Source of the DNA: Flavobacteriales bacterium
GTDB taxonomy: Bacteria; Bacteroidota; Bacteroidia; Flavobacteriales_F; PHOS-HE28
DNA length: 64,000 nt
NCBI GenBank assembly: GCA_016704485.1
Contig: JADJAA010000001.1
Span: 868,001-932,000 of the forward strand
Direction: 5' to 3'
The notes under the pieces are model-generated. The model did not search any database and was not told where the DNA came from. It saw only the letters and a program-made list of their open reading frames with translations. This document shows, piece by piece, positions 56,004-64,000 of the stretch (position 1 is the first letter of the stretch; each line of letters begins with the position of its first letter). The translations under genes were made by a program, and so were the position numbers.

Positions 56004-56035
56004 ACTACTAAAGTGGTATTGTAGCAGGGCAATGA
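56004..56035 (+). promoter_or_regulatory. Imperfect hairpin plus GGTATTGTAGCAGGGCA motif
   Basis: Counterpart of 49988-50018. The stem is weaker (TACTAC / GTGGTA with one G-T pair), but the TATTGTA and CAGGGCA blocks are kept. It lies about 30 bases before the -33 box of the next gene. Confidence 0.3.
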
Positions 56036-56065
56036 CCGACGGTACTTCGCAGACGAAAAAATACC

Positions 56066-56095
56066 TTGCTACCTGAAGTCCATAGATTACTTTCG
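56066..56095 (+). promoter_or_regulatory. Promoter of the delta-60/T9SS gene
   Basis: TTG at 56066-56068 and TACTTTCG at 56088-56095 are separated by 19 bases, the usual spacing for the Bacteroidota housekeeping sigma factor. The coding start lies 15 to 36 bases further on. Confidence 0.5.
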
Positions 56096-56131
56096 ATACG
56101 AAAAGCAACCATGCTAACTCCATTGCCCACC

Positions 56132-57715
56132 ATGAAACAGATACTCTCCCTACTTATTTTCTGCGCTAGTTATTCAACAGTATTGGCGCAGCCCGGCTAT
56201 CTGGATACCAACTTTGGCGACGGCGGCACTGTGGTGGTGCCACACTTGGCCAGCGGGTTGGATGACCGAGCCACGTGTGTATTGGTGCAGCCGGACCAGA
56301 CGATCTTGGTGGCTGCACGATCTTTTAATGGCACTACCTGGGACCTTGCTCTTCTTCGTTTCAACGAAGATGGTACAACGGACCCAAGCTTCGGAAACAA
56401 CGGCGCGATCATCCACAGTTTTGGAGATGGTAACGAGATCGCGTCTTCAATTGCTTTGGACGTTCAAGGCAGGATCCTCGTTTGTGGAACGGCGTATAGC
56501 GATGTGGCTAACACCACTTCAGACATATTCATCGCTCGGTTCTTGGCCAATGGAAACTTAGATGGTTCATTCAATGATGGTTCCGGATTTCTTATCCGTA
56601 GCGTACACCAAACAGAAGATGGTGAGCAAGGTCATGTTGTGATCGCACAGCCAGATGGAAAGATCATGATGGTAGGACAAACCGGCCCGAGCCTGTATCC
56701 TGAGATCCTTCACGAACGCTACCTGGAAGACGGCACGTTGGATAGTACACTTGAAGGCGATGGGTCCTCTTTGCCTTATACAGGTACCAGCCGGGCACAC
56801 GCCCTTGCTGGCAAATTGGACGGGAACGGCAATCTGTTGCTCGCTGGCTATGCAAGCCTGATCGGTTCCTCAGAAAGAAAGATGCTACTGTTCTCGATCA
56901 ACCCCGATGGTAGCATAACGAACGACTTCGGTGCGAGCAACGGAGTTACGCTGAATACTGCGGAAAGCAACACTAATCTAGCTTACGCTATTGCGATCAC
57001 CCCTAACGGAAATGTGCTTCTGGGGGGTGTGCGCATAGGCGATAGGTCAGAACAAATGATCTCGCGCTACACAGCAGATGGCCTTGTCGATAACTCATTC
57101 GGCACTGATGGTAGCGTTTTCCTCAATACCACGACACCCTATAGCGATGTTGTCAATGATATTCTTGTTGACAGCGATGGTAAGATCCTCGTAGCTGGCT
57201 CTTTCGGTAATGCCATGCAAGGTAGGAACTGGGTCGTGTCGCGATTGAATGCCGACGGTAGCTATGATCTAACCTTCAACATGACCGGGTCCAACGTGAG
57301 TACTACCGACGATGGAGATGCAGATTGCGTTCAGTTAGCACTTTTCAGCAACGATAAGATCCTTGGTGCAGGTTGGGCAAGAGTGGATGGAAATAACCAC
57401 ATCGTGTTGCGTAAATACCTGAAGGATATAAGTACATCCGTGGAACCCGATCAAGTTCGTTCGTTGCTTAGTGCCTTCCCGAACCCAACTGATCAGAACA
57501 TCATGGTTACTTTTACCTTACAACACGAAGACAAGATCGCTCTTCGCCTGTTGGATGCACAAGGTCGCATCGTGCAACAAGCTATCTCAGGCAGATCATT
57601 CGCGGAAGGCGAACACCGCATCAACGTGGACCTTGAGCAACTTCCTGAAGGTCTTTATGAACTCGATCTGCGTGGTACCGAACATCGTTGGACGACCCGT
57701 ATCGTTAAGAACTAA
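56132..57715 (+). CDS. Delta-60 repeat protein with T9SS type A sorting domain
   Basis: Two starts are possible; the ATG at 56132 (MKQILSLLIFCASYSTVLAQ) gives a compact signal peptide, that at 56111 adds seven residues. The 527-residue protein has six or more delta-60 units (FNEDGTTDPSFGNNG, LDVQGRILVCGTAY, VDSDGKILVAGSFG, LNADGSYDLTF), likely a beta-propeller. A sorting domain follows, starting LLSAFPNPTDQNIMVTF and ending RWTTRIVKN. It is a smaller relative of the 13877 protein without the Ig-like part. Export by T9SS is expected. Confidence 0.88.
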   Translation: MKQILSLLIFCASYSTVLAQPGYLDTNFGDGGTVVVPHLASGLDDRATCVLVQPDQTILVAARSFNGTTWDLALLRFNEDGTTDPSFGNNGAIIHSFGDGNEIASSIALDVQGRILVCGTAYSDVANTTSDIFIARFLANGNLDGSFNDGSGFLIRSVHQTEDGEQGHVVIAQPDGKIMMVGQTGPSLYPEILHERYLEDGTLDSTLEGDGSSLPYTGTSRAHALAGKLDGNGNLLLAGYASLIGSSERKMLLFSINPDGSITNDFGASNGVTLNTAESNTNLAYAIAITPNGNVLLGGVRIGDRSEQMISRYTADGLVDNSFGTDGSVFLNTTTPYSDVVNDILVDSDGKILVAGSFGNAMQGRNWVVSRLNADGSYDLTFNMTGSNVSTTDDGDADCVQLALFSNDKILGAGWARVDGNNHIVLRKYLKDISTSVEPDQVRSLLSAFPNPTDQNIMVTFTLQHEDKIALRLLDAQGRIVQQAISGRSFAEGEHRINVDLEQLPEGLYELDLRGTEHRWTTRIVKN

Positions 57716-57741
57716 TTCTCTTCAGCCCGGCAGGACGCGCG

Positions 57742-57773
57742 TCAAACGATCATCCTATTTTCTGATCGTTTGA
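57742..57773. terminator. Bidirectional terminator between convergent genes
   Basis: A perfect 11-base inverted repeat (TCAAACGATCA / TGATCGTTTGA) with a 10-base loop overlaps the last codons of the S9 peptidase gene and follows the delta-60 gene stop by 27 bases. Confidence 0.7.
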
Positions 57774-59842
57774 TCTTTACAATGCGCATCCAACCAATCA
57801 AAGACGGTCTTGTGCCACTGCATGCTATTCTGTGGTTTCAGCACCCAATGATTCTCATCCGGGAAGCGTAGGAATTCTGATTCGACATTCTTTGCCTGAA
57901 GTGCAGAGAACACGCCGATGCCTTGCGCCAACGGTATGCGATAGTCCTTGTCCGAGTGGATCACCAACATGGGCACCGACCAAACTTTCACGTGTAGCGC
58001 AGGATTGAATTCATCGTACTTCGCTGGGTTCTCGTACACGTCCGCTCCGCCGGATTCCCATTGCGAGAACCAGAATTCTTCCGTGGTATAGGCCATTGAA
58101 CGTGTATCGAAAACTCCGTTGTGTGTTACCAAACATTTCCACGGTGCTTTCCAATTGCCGGCGATCCAATTCACCATGAATCCGCCGTAGGATGCACCCA
58201 ATGCACCAGCGCGATCACCATCCAAGAACGAATAGGTTTTCAACGCATGTGCCCACCCTTTTTGCAGGTCCTCCAACGGACGGTCGCCCCAATGATCGGA
58301 GATCGCATCGGTGAACGCTTGGCCATAACCTGTTGATCCGTGGAAGTCGATCATGACCACTGCATACCCTTCACCAGCGTAGGTCTGTGGGTTCCAGCGG
58401 AAACTCCAACCATCACCGAAACTGCCTTGTGGTCCGCCATGGATCAAGAATGCTACCGGGTACTTTTTGCCTTCGACATAACCTGTTGGTTTGATCACAT
58501 AGCCGTGCACCGTTTCTTCATTCCATCCTTTGAAATTGAATTGCTCGAAGGCTCCGAACTCCTTGTTCTTCAAACTTGCATTCACGTTCGTTAATGTCGT
58601 TGCTCCTTCATCGATCATCTTGGCTTTGGGAGCTGCCGCGTAGATCTGTGTAGGGCTATTCAAGCCACTCTTCTGGAAAACGAATCCGGTCGGTGTTTGG
58701 TGCACTGCATCGAAATGACCACCCGTACTTTGAGGAGTAACGGCACCCGTTTTCACATCGACCTTGAACAACCGTGTCGTGCCCACATCACCAGCGATCA
58801 CGTACAAGCTTTTTCCATCGGTGCTCCATTGCATTCCATCTACGCTGCGATCCCAATTCGAAGCAAGCGGTGTTACTTTCCCCGAGGCAATATCGCGCAA
58901 CTGGATCTCGAACCGATCAGCTTCGAAACCCGGACGCTTCATGGCCTTGTACGCAAGTGTCTTTCCGTCGGGCGATACGACAGGCGTGGCATCCCATGCC
59001 GGGTTCGCTTCGGTCAAGTTCATGTTCTTCCCACCGGTAATTGGCACACTGAAGATATCGAAGTTGGTGCTCCACGGCTCGGTTGTTCCAGCAAAGCGCG
59101 CAGCGAAATAAACCGTCCTTGAATCCGGCGAAATGAAAAAGTCCTCTGCACCACCCCATGGCTTCGACGGAACGTCGCCATCGAAGCCGGGCATCAGCGC
59201 AACGGGTGGTGTACTGCCATCCATTGGCACGTAGTACAAGTGGTTGCGTGTTCCATCGGCCCACGTATCCCAATGCCGCACGAACAATTTCGTGTACACC
59301 ATTCCCGATGACTTATCCGCAGCACGTGCTTTGTTCTTGGTAACAGTACACGTGATCGCATCATCCTTGCACGCTTCATCGATCGCTAACGAAACGACAA
59401 TGCCTTTCCCATCCGGTGTGATCCGGTACGCGGCAATGTCCAATGGAAGTCGTGTTACTTGTTCGGCCTTCGCGCCGCTGACATCGGTCTTCCAAAGTTG
59501 TGTTGTGCCCCCTTCACCACGGCCACTTAAAAAGTAGAGCTGCTTGCCATCCTGCGACCATGATGCATCAAATGCACCGCCTTCACTTACACCCAATTTC
59601 ACTTCTGGAACTGCCGGTTTCATAAGGTCCTTCAACCAGAATGTGGAAACACCTTTGTTGTTCTCCATATCGGTGGCGCGCACATTGAACGCCGCGTAAT
59701 GCCCTGTTGGATCCACCGCGACACCGCCGATGCGATCTAGCATCAGCATGTCCTGGTATGTGAAGGGTGTGGTTTGGGCGGTAGCGGAAAGCAGCGCACT
59801 AAATGCAATTACGGAACTGACGGAACGGAGCATTGGTTTCAT
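57755..59842 (-). CDS. S9 family serine peptidase (acylaminoacyl/dipeptidyl peptidase-like)
   Basis: The 695-residue protein has a signal peptide (MKPMLRSVSSVIAFSALLSA, to TAQ). A seven-bladed propeller follows (about 40-440; SPDSRTVYF, SPDGKTLAYKA and similar blade motifs), then an alpha/beta-hydrolase domain. The triad is Ser about 551 in GASYGGFM, Asp about 633 in SDKDYRIP and His about 665 in ENHWVL. It should cut short peptides in the periplasm or outside, releasing di- or acyl-amino acids for uptake. It is a single gene between terminators. Confidence 0.95.
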   Translation of the reverse strand: MKPMLRSVSSVIAFSALLSATAQTTPFTYQDMLMLDRIGGVAVDPTGHYAAFNVRATDMENNKGVSTFWLKDLMKPAVPEVKLGVSEGGAFDASWSQDGKQLYFLSGRGEGGTTQLWKTDVSGAKAEQVTRLPLDIAAYRITPDGKGIVVSLAIDEACKDDAITCTVTKNKARAADKSSGMVYTKLFVRHWDTWADGTRNHLYYVPMDGSTPPVALMPGFDGDVPSKPWGGAEDFFISPDSRTVYFAARFAGTTEPWSTNFDIFSVPITGGKNMNLTEANPAWDATPVVSPDGKTLAYKAMKRPGFEADRFEIQLRDIASGKVTPLASNWDRSVDGMQWSTDGKSLYVIAGDVGTTRLFKVDVKTGAVTPQSTGGHFDAVHQTPTGFVFQKSGLNSPTQIYAAAPKAKMIDEGATTLTNVNASLKNKEFGAFEQFNFKGWNEETVHGYVIKPTGYVEGKKYPVAFLIHGGPQGSFGDGWSFRWNPQTYAGEGYAVVMIDFHGSTGYGQAFTDAISDHWGDRPLEDLQKGWAHALKTYSFLDGDRAGALGASYGGFMVNWIAGNWKAPWKCLVTHNGVFDTRSMAYTTEEFWFSQWESGGADVYENPAKYDEFNPALHVKVWSVPMLVIHSDKDYRIPLAQGIGVFSALQAKNVESEFLRFPDENHWVLKPQNSMQWHKTVFDWLDAHCKDQTIRK

Positions 59843-59944
59843 GGAATTGTCTTTTTGAATCCTAAGAACACGTAATGTTCAAACCTGATCTGAGCGCCAA
59901 GATACGCGTCGTGCGACATGCAAGGATCGCCAGGAACAACGCAA

Positions 59945-59983
59945 AAACCCCACCCGGCGGAAGAGTCTCCGTAGGTGGGGTTT
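59945..59983 (-). terminator. Terminator after the small secreted protein gene
   Basis: A 10-base stem (AAACCCCACC / GGTGGGGTTT) with a 19-base loop, read on the minus strand, ends in five T. It follows the 60058 stop by about 75 bases. Confidence 0.75.
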
Positions 59984-60057
59984 CGCATTTCGGTTTTCTA
60001 TCAAGTGTGCCGCTACAGCACTTCACCCTCGTTGCTTAATAGAAACCTGTGAACGCC

Positions 60058-60504
60058 TTATTTCCGCATGGTGGTCATCACCGTAAAGATCTCATCACGA
60101 TGATGGGGGTTGCTATAACTGCCCAATTTCTTCAAGAATGCCTTGCGTACGGCTTCATCCGGCCATGCGGCTTTCTCCAACTTATCGAATTCGTCGCCGA
60201 ACTTATCCATATCCGCCCAGCTATCGAATTCCAACGTAGTGACATAAGAAGCACCCAGTGAACCCCATGCGTGTATGTACATGTTGTAATGCTTCACGAT
60301 CGTGCTTTTCGAAATGACCTTATCAAAATACTCCTGGAAGGTCTTTTGTACTTCTTCTCGTGTAACACCATCGGGCATCACAAATTCGCTAGTGGTCTGT
60401 GCAATGTATTTTACAGCCGGTGCGTCCTGCGCTACAACTGTTGAGCTAGTGAAACTTAGTGCGAGCGTTGCTGCGGATAATAGTACTGTTTTCAAATACT
60501 TCAT
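60058..60504 (-). CDS. Small secreted protein, possible alpha-beta barrel fold
   Basis: The ATG at 60504 gives MKYLKTVLLSAATLALSFTS and cleavage after VVAQ. The mature part of about 125 residues alternates strands and helices (KYIAQTTSEFVMPDG, KTFQEYFDKVISKSTIVKHY, YVTTLEFDSWADMDKFGDEF) as in dimeric ferredoxin-like or NIPSNAP/ABM-type domains. That is inference from pattern. It lies downstream of the RidA-like gene, itself exported; the two could act together on a small metabolite outside the cytoplasm. Confidence 0.7.
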   Translation of the reverse strand: MKYLKTVLLSAATLALSFTSSTVVAQDAPAVKYIAQTTSEFVMPDGVTREEVQKTFQEYFDKVISKSTIVKHYNMYIHAWGSLGASYVTTLEFDSWADMDKFGDEFDKLEKAAWPDEAVRKAFLKKLGSYSNPHHRDEIFTVMTTMRK

Positions 60505-60594
60505 TGGTTCTTGGTTTTGAGAGTTGGTGGAAATCGTTACAGGGAGAGTGTGTTTATCCCTGACTGCAAATCTTGGTCGATCCATTGAAGTGCG

Positions 60595-60614
60595 AACAGG
60601 TATAAATACCTGTT
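60595..60614 (-). terminator. Possible terminator after the RidA-like gene
   Basis: An 8-base perfect stem (AACAGGTA / TACCTGTT) with a 4-base loop lies 13 bases beyond the RidA-like stop. The stem is AT-rich, so a regulatory palindrome for the next gene is an alternative. Confidence 0.45.
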
Positions 60615-60626
60615 TTGCGAATCGTT

Positions 60627-61160
60627 CTACTTACTTGGTTTATGTACTTCCAACTCGATCTCGATCATAAACTCCGGTACGGCAAGTCCTTTTACTTCCA
60701 ACCAGGATCCTGCTGGGAATTGCTTGGGGTAGATCTCACTTCTGTATGCGGCATTTTCCAAGAAGCTGGCCATGTTCGTTGTGAAAACATTCTCCGCGAT
60801 CACATCATCGAACGTGCAACCGTAATGCTTCAGCACCTTGTCCAGATCCGCATAGCAGTTCTTCATTTGTTGTGCCAGGTCGCCCACTGCTGTCGGGTTG
60901 CCTTCGTCATCCATGCTCACTGCTCCACTGATGGTGATCGAATTGCCAATGCGTACGGCATGCGTGTAACCGTAAGCCTTCTCTACTTCGGGCCGTAGAT
61001 TGAACCATTCCGGTTTTTCATCAACCACTACTTCGCTTTCGAGTGGGTTCGGCTCGCTTGTGGATGCGATCGTACTCCAACCCGTGAAGAGGAATAGAAA
61101 TGCAAGTGCGGCGATGACCGTTGAGGCCAAGCTTATGTTCTTATTGATGAAGTGTTTCAT
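60627..61160 (-). CDS. Exported or membrane-anchored RidA/YjgF-family protein
   Basis: The 177-residue product begins MKHFINKNISLASTVIAALA and a hydrophobic core (AFLFLFTGW), so a signal peptide or anchor precedes the Rid domain (about 50-177; RIGNSITISGAVSMDDEG, MKNCYADLDKVLKHYGCTF, PAGSWLEVKGLAVPEFMIEI). Classical RidA is cytoplasmic and hydrolyses reactive enamines/imines; export is unusual. The Arg needed for substrate carboxylate binding is not obvious in the ENVFTTNM strand (RidA has VKVTVFVTD and a later Arg), so activity is uncertain. Confidence 0.85.
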   Translation of the reverse strand: MKHFINKNISLASTVIAALAFLFLFTGWSTIASTSEPNPLESEVVVDEKPEWFNLRPEVEKAYGYTHAVRIGNSITISGAVSMDDEGNPTAVGDLAQQMKNCYADLDKVLKHYGCTFDDVIAENVFTTNMASFLENAAYRSEIYPKQFPAGSWLEVKGLAVPEFMIEIELEVHKPSK

Positions 61161-61410
61161 TGTTCAGGTTTTAGAAATGGAACGTGATCGAGTTATCGTT
61201 TTAAACGCACCGAAGGTTCGTCATCCTATTGATTGATCTACTGGTAGAACTACTAGTTTTTCTGTTGATCAGAAAAATGAATGCGCCCTCACTCCCGGCC
61301 CCTCGTTCTCGGCTTCGCTCGAACAGCGCCCGAAGAGAGGGGAGAAATGCCGCTTCCGACGAGTCCCATACGTGCCGGGATCGATCACCACTAAGTAGCT
61401 ATTATCTGTT

Positions 61411-61453
61411 CCGGTCCCCGTGTCGTAGCACGGGATGACAGGCCCGGAATGAC
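61411..61453 (+). repeat. REP-like palindromic element, copy A
   Basis: Best-preserved copy: the core CCCCGTGTCGTAGCACGGG forms a 6-base stem and is followed by GATGACAGGCCCGGAATGAC. It lies directly after the hybrid kinase gene. The rest of 61161-61410 holds the RidA-like promoter region and nothing else I can name. Confidence 0.65.
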
Positions 61454-61457
61454 TTTT

Positions 61458-64000
61458 CTAATTGCCCGCACCGAGCGTAGTCGAAGTGTCTGAGCTTCTG
61501 ATCGCCACTTCGATCGCCGCTACCAGCTCATCTTGCTTGAACGGCTTGGGAATAAAGCCATCCATTCCCGCATCCATGCATTGCTGTACCTCGGCCTGCA
61601 TGACGTTGGCGGTCATGGCGAGGATGGGGATGCGGGACTTTTCTCCAGAGAGTTTTCTTATTGCGCGTGTAGCTTCGTAGCCGTCCATGATGGGCATTTG
61701 GACATCCATCAGGATCACGTCGTATGTATTCACATCCAGGAGATCCAATGCATGTTGGCCGTTGGTTGCGACATCGATATGGACATCGTCTAAGGCGTTC
61801 TCCAGTTCAACTCGCGCTACCATTACGTTGAGCTTGTTGTCTTCTACGAGTAGTATTCGGAGATCATTAAGTGGTGGTGTATTGGTTGTTGGCGGGGGCC
61901 GATGATCATCGGCCCGTACACCCTCCTTATTCGCATCCGTGATCGCATAAGGAATGGTGAATGAGAATGTGCTTCCCTTGCCCACTTCACTTACAGCGCT
62001 GATGGTTCCGCCCTGCATTTCTACTAAACGTTTGCAGATCGTAAGGCCCAATCCCGTTCCACCGAAACGTCTGGTGTGATCACTTTCGGCTTGCGTGAAT
62101 TCATCAAAAACGCGCGCCAAGCGTTCCTCTGAAATACCGATACCCGTGTCTGTGATCGAACAGCGCAGCATGACCGCATCGGTCAATTGTTCTTGTATGT
62201 CCAAGTTGATACGAACGCTTCCATGCTCCGTGAACTTGATTGCGTTGCCGACTAAATTCATCAGCACTTGGCGTAAGCGTGTTGCATCACCGACCACCTG
62301 TTTGGGTAAGTTCTTCGCAACGCTCACGTCCAAATTCAGGTGCTTTTCTTCTGCACGGTGGCGCATAACGTCCACAACGCTCATTGCGATCGCACGCGGT
62401 TCCATGCGCACTTTTTCAAGGTCCAATCGACCGGCCTCGATCTTGCTCAGGTCCAAGATCTCATTCACGATACCCAATAAATTCTCGCTGCTTTGCGCAA
62501 TGGCATCCACATAGCTCTGCCGGGTTATGGGATCGGTGGGAGCATCTCTGCGCAAGGCATTGCTCATGCCCACGATCGCGTTCATCGGCGTGCGGATCTC
62601 ATGGCTCATGTTGGCCAAGAATTGTTGCTTCACGCGTTCACTTTGTTCTGCACGTTCTTTGGCCGCACTGAGTTCCGATGTCCGTTCCATAACGGTACTT
62701 TCCAAACGGTTCCGTTGTTGTCGCAACATGCGCAAGTAAGCCAGCACCGCGCCACCAAGTGCAAGAACGCAGAGCGCATAGAACCACCATGTGCGCCACC
62801 ATGGCGATAAAACGATCAGCTTGAACGAAGTGCCTTCAGTATCCCACACACCATCACGATTATCGCCGCGGACCTGGAAGGTGTAATTACCCGGATCGAG
62901 GTTGGTGTATACGGCGTTGCGATCCGTACCGGCCATTATCCAATTCGTGTCGAAGCCTTCGAGCCTATACTGATATTGGTGGTCCATTGGTGCTGCGAAT
63001 TCCATGGTAGCGAACTCGAACGTGATCATGTTCGCGCTGTACGGAATGCGTATCCCTTCGCTCAAATAGGTTGGTGCGGTGAGTGGCGATCCAGCTTCTC
63101 GGAAGTCCACCCGTTTATTTATAAGTTTTATACCAGTGATGCGGAGCGGTGCTGTCAGCGTATCCTCTTCCAGCTCCTCGGGCCGGAAATGATTGAAGCC
63201 CTGGACCCCACCAAAATAAAGCGTGCCATCCGGCATCTTGCAGTACGCGTATCGGTTGAACTCATCACTCTGCAAACCATCGCTTGCATCGTAATTGCGA
63301 AAATCTCCGGTCCCCGGTGTGTAGCGCGAGAGTCCTTTGTTAGTGCTCATCCACAGGTTTCCGGCCTCATCATTCAACACGCCATAGACCACATCGTTGG
63401 GCAAGCCCTGCTTGGTGGTGATGTGCTCGGCTTTTCCGGATCTGGTATCGAACTTGTTCAACCCGCCACCATTGGTGCCGACCCACAACAAATTAGCTTC
63501 GTCCTTGTCCGCCAGAATGGAAAATATCACATCCGATGAGATCGAATGTGCATCTGCGGCATCATGAACGAAGTGTGCCCATCCACCCGATCGACGATCG
63601 AAATGAAGCAGACCAGCGATAGTGCCCAACCAGAACGTACCATCATTTGCTCGATGGATCACTTGGACGATCTGCGAAGTCCCGGCATTCTTTAATCCAG
63701 GCGGAAGGTTCCAGTAAGTGTATGTATTCGTTCGCCTATCGAAACGCCCGAACGTATGAACGCTGCCGAACCAGATGTTGCTGTCACCTTCGAGCAGGAG
63801 CGGCGAGCACCAGTACTCCGTGGGAAATTCAGCGACCGCAGCCGGATCGCGCGGATAGCGCACGATGGCATCCTTGTCACGTGCATAGCTGACCAATCCG
63901 GCATAGTCCCGCCAATACAGTCCCTTCGGATCCATCACTGCGGATCCCATTGCCACGCTCTGTACGCGGAGTTCCGGTCGGGTCAAGTATTCGCTGAATG
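61458..64000 (-). CDS. Hybrid two-component sensor (propeller / Y_Y_Y / kinase / receiver), N-terminus outside window
   Basis: The frame enters from the right edge (FSEYLTRPEL...), so the start is not visible. Seen in order: part of a two-component-regulator propeller (VFSILADKDEANLLWVGTNG, NDEAGNLWMSTNKGLSRY), a Y_Y_Y domain (MITFEFATMEFAAPMDHQYQ, NYTFQVRGDN) and one membrane span (WWFYALCVLALGGAVLAYL). HisKA (FLANMSHEIRTPMNAIVG), HATPase_c (NLVGNAIKFTEHG, DTGIGI, GGTGLGL) and a C-terminal receiver with Asp in VILMDVQMPIMDG complete the visible part. There is no AraC-type DNA-binding domain, so output must go through another protein. Such sensors in Bacteroidota often detect glycans or other extracellular polymers. 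Confidence 0.94.
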   Translation of the reverse strand, partial: FSEYLTRPELRVQSVAMGSAVMDPKGLYWRDYAGLVSYARDKDAIVRYPRDPAAVAEFPTEYWCSPLLLEGDSNIWFGSVHTFGRFDRRTNTYTYWNLPPGLKNAGTSQIVQVIHRANDGTFWLGTIAGLLHFDRRSGGWAHFVHDAADAHSISSDVIFSILADKDEANLLWVGTNGGGLNKFDTRSGKAEHITTKQGLPNDVVYGVLNDEAGNLWMSTNKGLSRYTPGTGDFRNYDASDGLQSDEFNRYAYCKMPDGTLYFGGVQGFNHFRPEELEEDTLTAPLRITGIKLINKRVDFREAGSPLTAPTYLSEGIRIPYSANMITFEFATMEFAAPMDHQYQYRLEGFDTNWIMAGTDRNAVYTNLDPGNYTFQVRGDNRDGVWDTEGTSFKLIVLSPWWRTWWFYALCVLALGGAVLAYLRMLRQQRNRLESTVMERTSELSAAKERAEQSERVKQQFLANMSHEIRTPMNAIVGMSNALRRDAPTDPITRQSYVDAIAQSSENLLGIVNEILDLSKIEAGRLDLEKVRMEPRAIAMSVVDVMRHRAEEKHLNLDVSVAKNLPKQVVGDATRLRQVLMNLVGNAIKFTEHGSVRINLDIQEQLTDAVMLRCSITDTGIGISEERLARVFDEFTQAESDHTRRFGGTGLGLTICKRLVEMQGGTISAVSEVGKGSTFSFTIPYAITDANKEGVRADDHRPPPTTNTPPLNDLRILLVEDNKLNVMVARVELENALDDVHIDVATNGQHALDLLDVNTYDVILMDVQMPIMDGYEATRAIRKLSGEKSRIPILAMTANVMQAEVQQCMDAGMDGFIPKPFKQDELVAAIEVAIRSSDTSTTLGAGN

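Overview
This window comes from a member of the Bacteroidota. The evidence is several proteins with type IX secretion (T9SS) type A or type B (gliding-motility CHU_C-like) C-terminal sorting domains, a TonB-dependent receptor with a carboxypeptidase-regulatory-like N-terminus, LytS/LytTR signalling, a near absence of Shine-Dalgarno sequences, and a few TAnnTTTG-type -7 boxes. Base composition looks near 50% G+C by eye, high for classical flavobacteria, so an environmental Flavobacteriales or Chitinophagales-like lineage is an inference. I saw no rRNA, tRNA, CRISPR array or insertion sequence.

Layout. 1-4.3 kb (minus): a DASS/SLC13 transporter running off the left edge, a TMEM220-like membrane protein and a TonB-dependent receptor. 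4.4-8.7 kb (plus): a small Cys-rich lipoprotein, a secreted beta-helix-like protein and a 919-aa T9SS protein ending at a strong terminator. 8.9-30.9 kb (plus): three LytS-type sensor kinases with tetratricopeptide-like (TPR) sensor regions, interleaved with very large surface proteins (a 1413-aa delta-60 repeat protein, a T9SS type B PKD-type protein, and an 833-aa NTAxG-repeat fibre with a self-cleaving S74 domain), two copies of a small membrane protein, and a LytTR response regulator at the end. 31.1-38.0 kb (minus): a TetR-TolC-MFP-RND efflux operon with a probable operator. 38.5-43.7 kb: two TPR/HisKA_3 kinases and one NarL-type regulator. 43.8-47.4 kb (minus): a collagen-like/NTAxG/S74 protein, a small T9SS protein and the relic of an outer-membrane protein gene. 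47.8-49.6 kb: asnS and an ArsC-like reductase. 50-54.2 kb: two adenylate-cyclase-type receptors whose gene ends are identical over 199 bases. 54.8-64 kb: a DUF6340-like lipoprotein, another delta-60/T9SS protein, an S9 peptidase, a small secreted protein, an exported RidA-like protein, and a hybrid sensor kinase running off the right edge.

Two themes tie the region together. First, it is rich in surface and secreted proteins built from exchangeable repeat modules. Second, it holds eight sensory proteins, six of which share one plan (signal peptide, TPR-like region, one membrane span, short coiled coil) with different outputs: LytS kinase, HisKA_3 kinase or class III adenylate cyclase. Recent sequence exchange between paralogues is visible as the 199-base cyclase identity, the 363-base duplicated membrane-protein cassette and closely similar T9SS tails. 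Three genes carry single-base frameshifts, most at short homopolymers. These could be real lesions or assembly errors and should be resolved before the genes are called dead.
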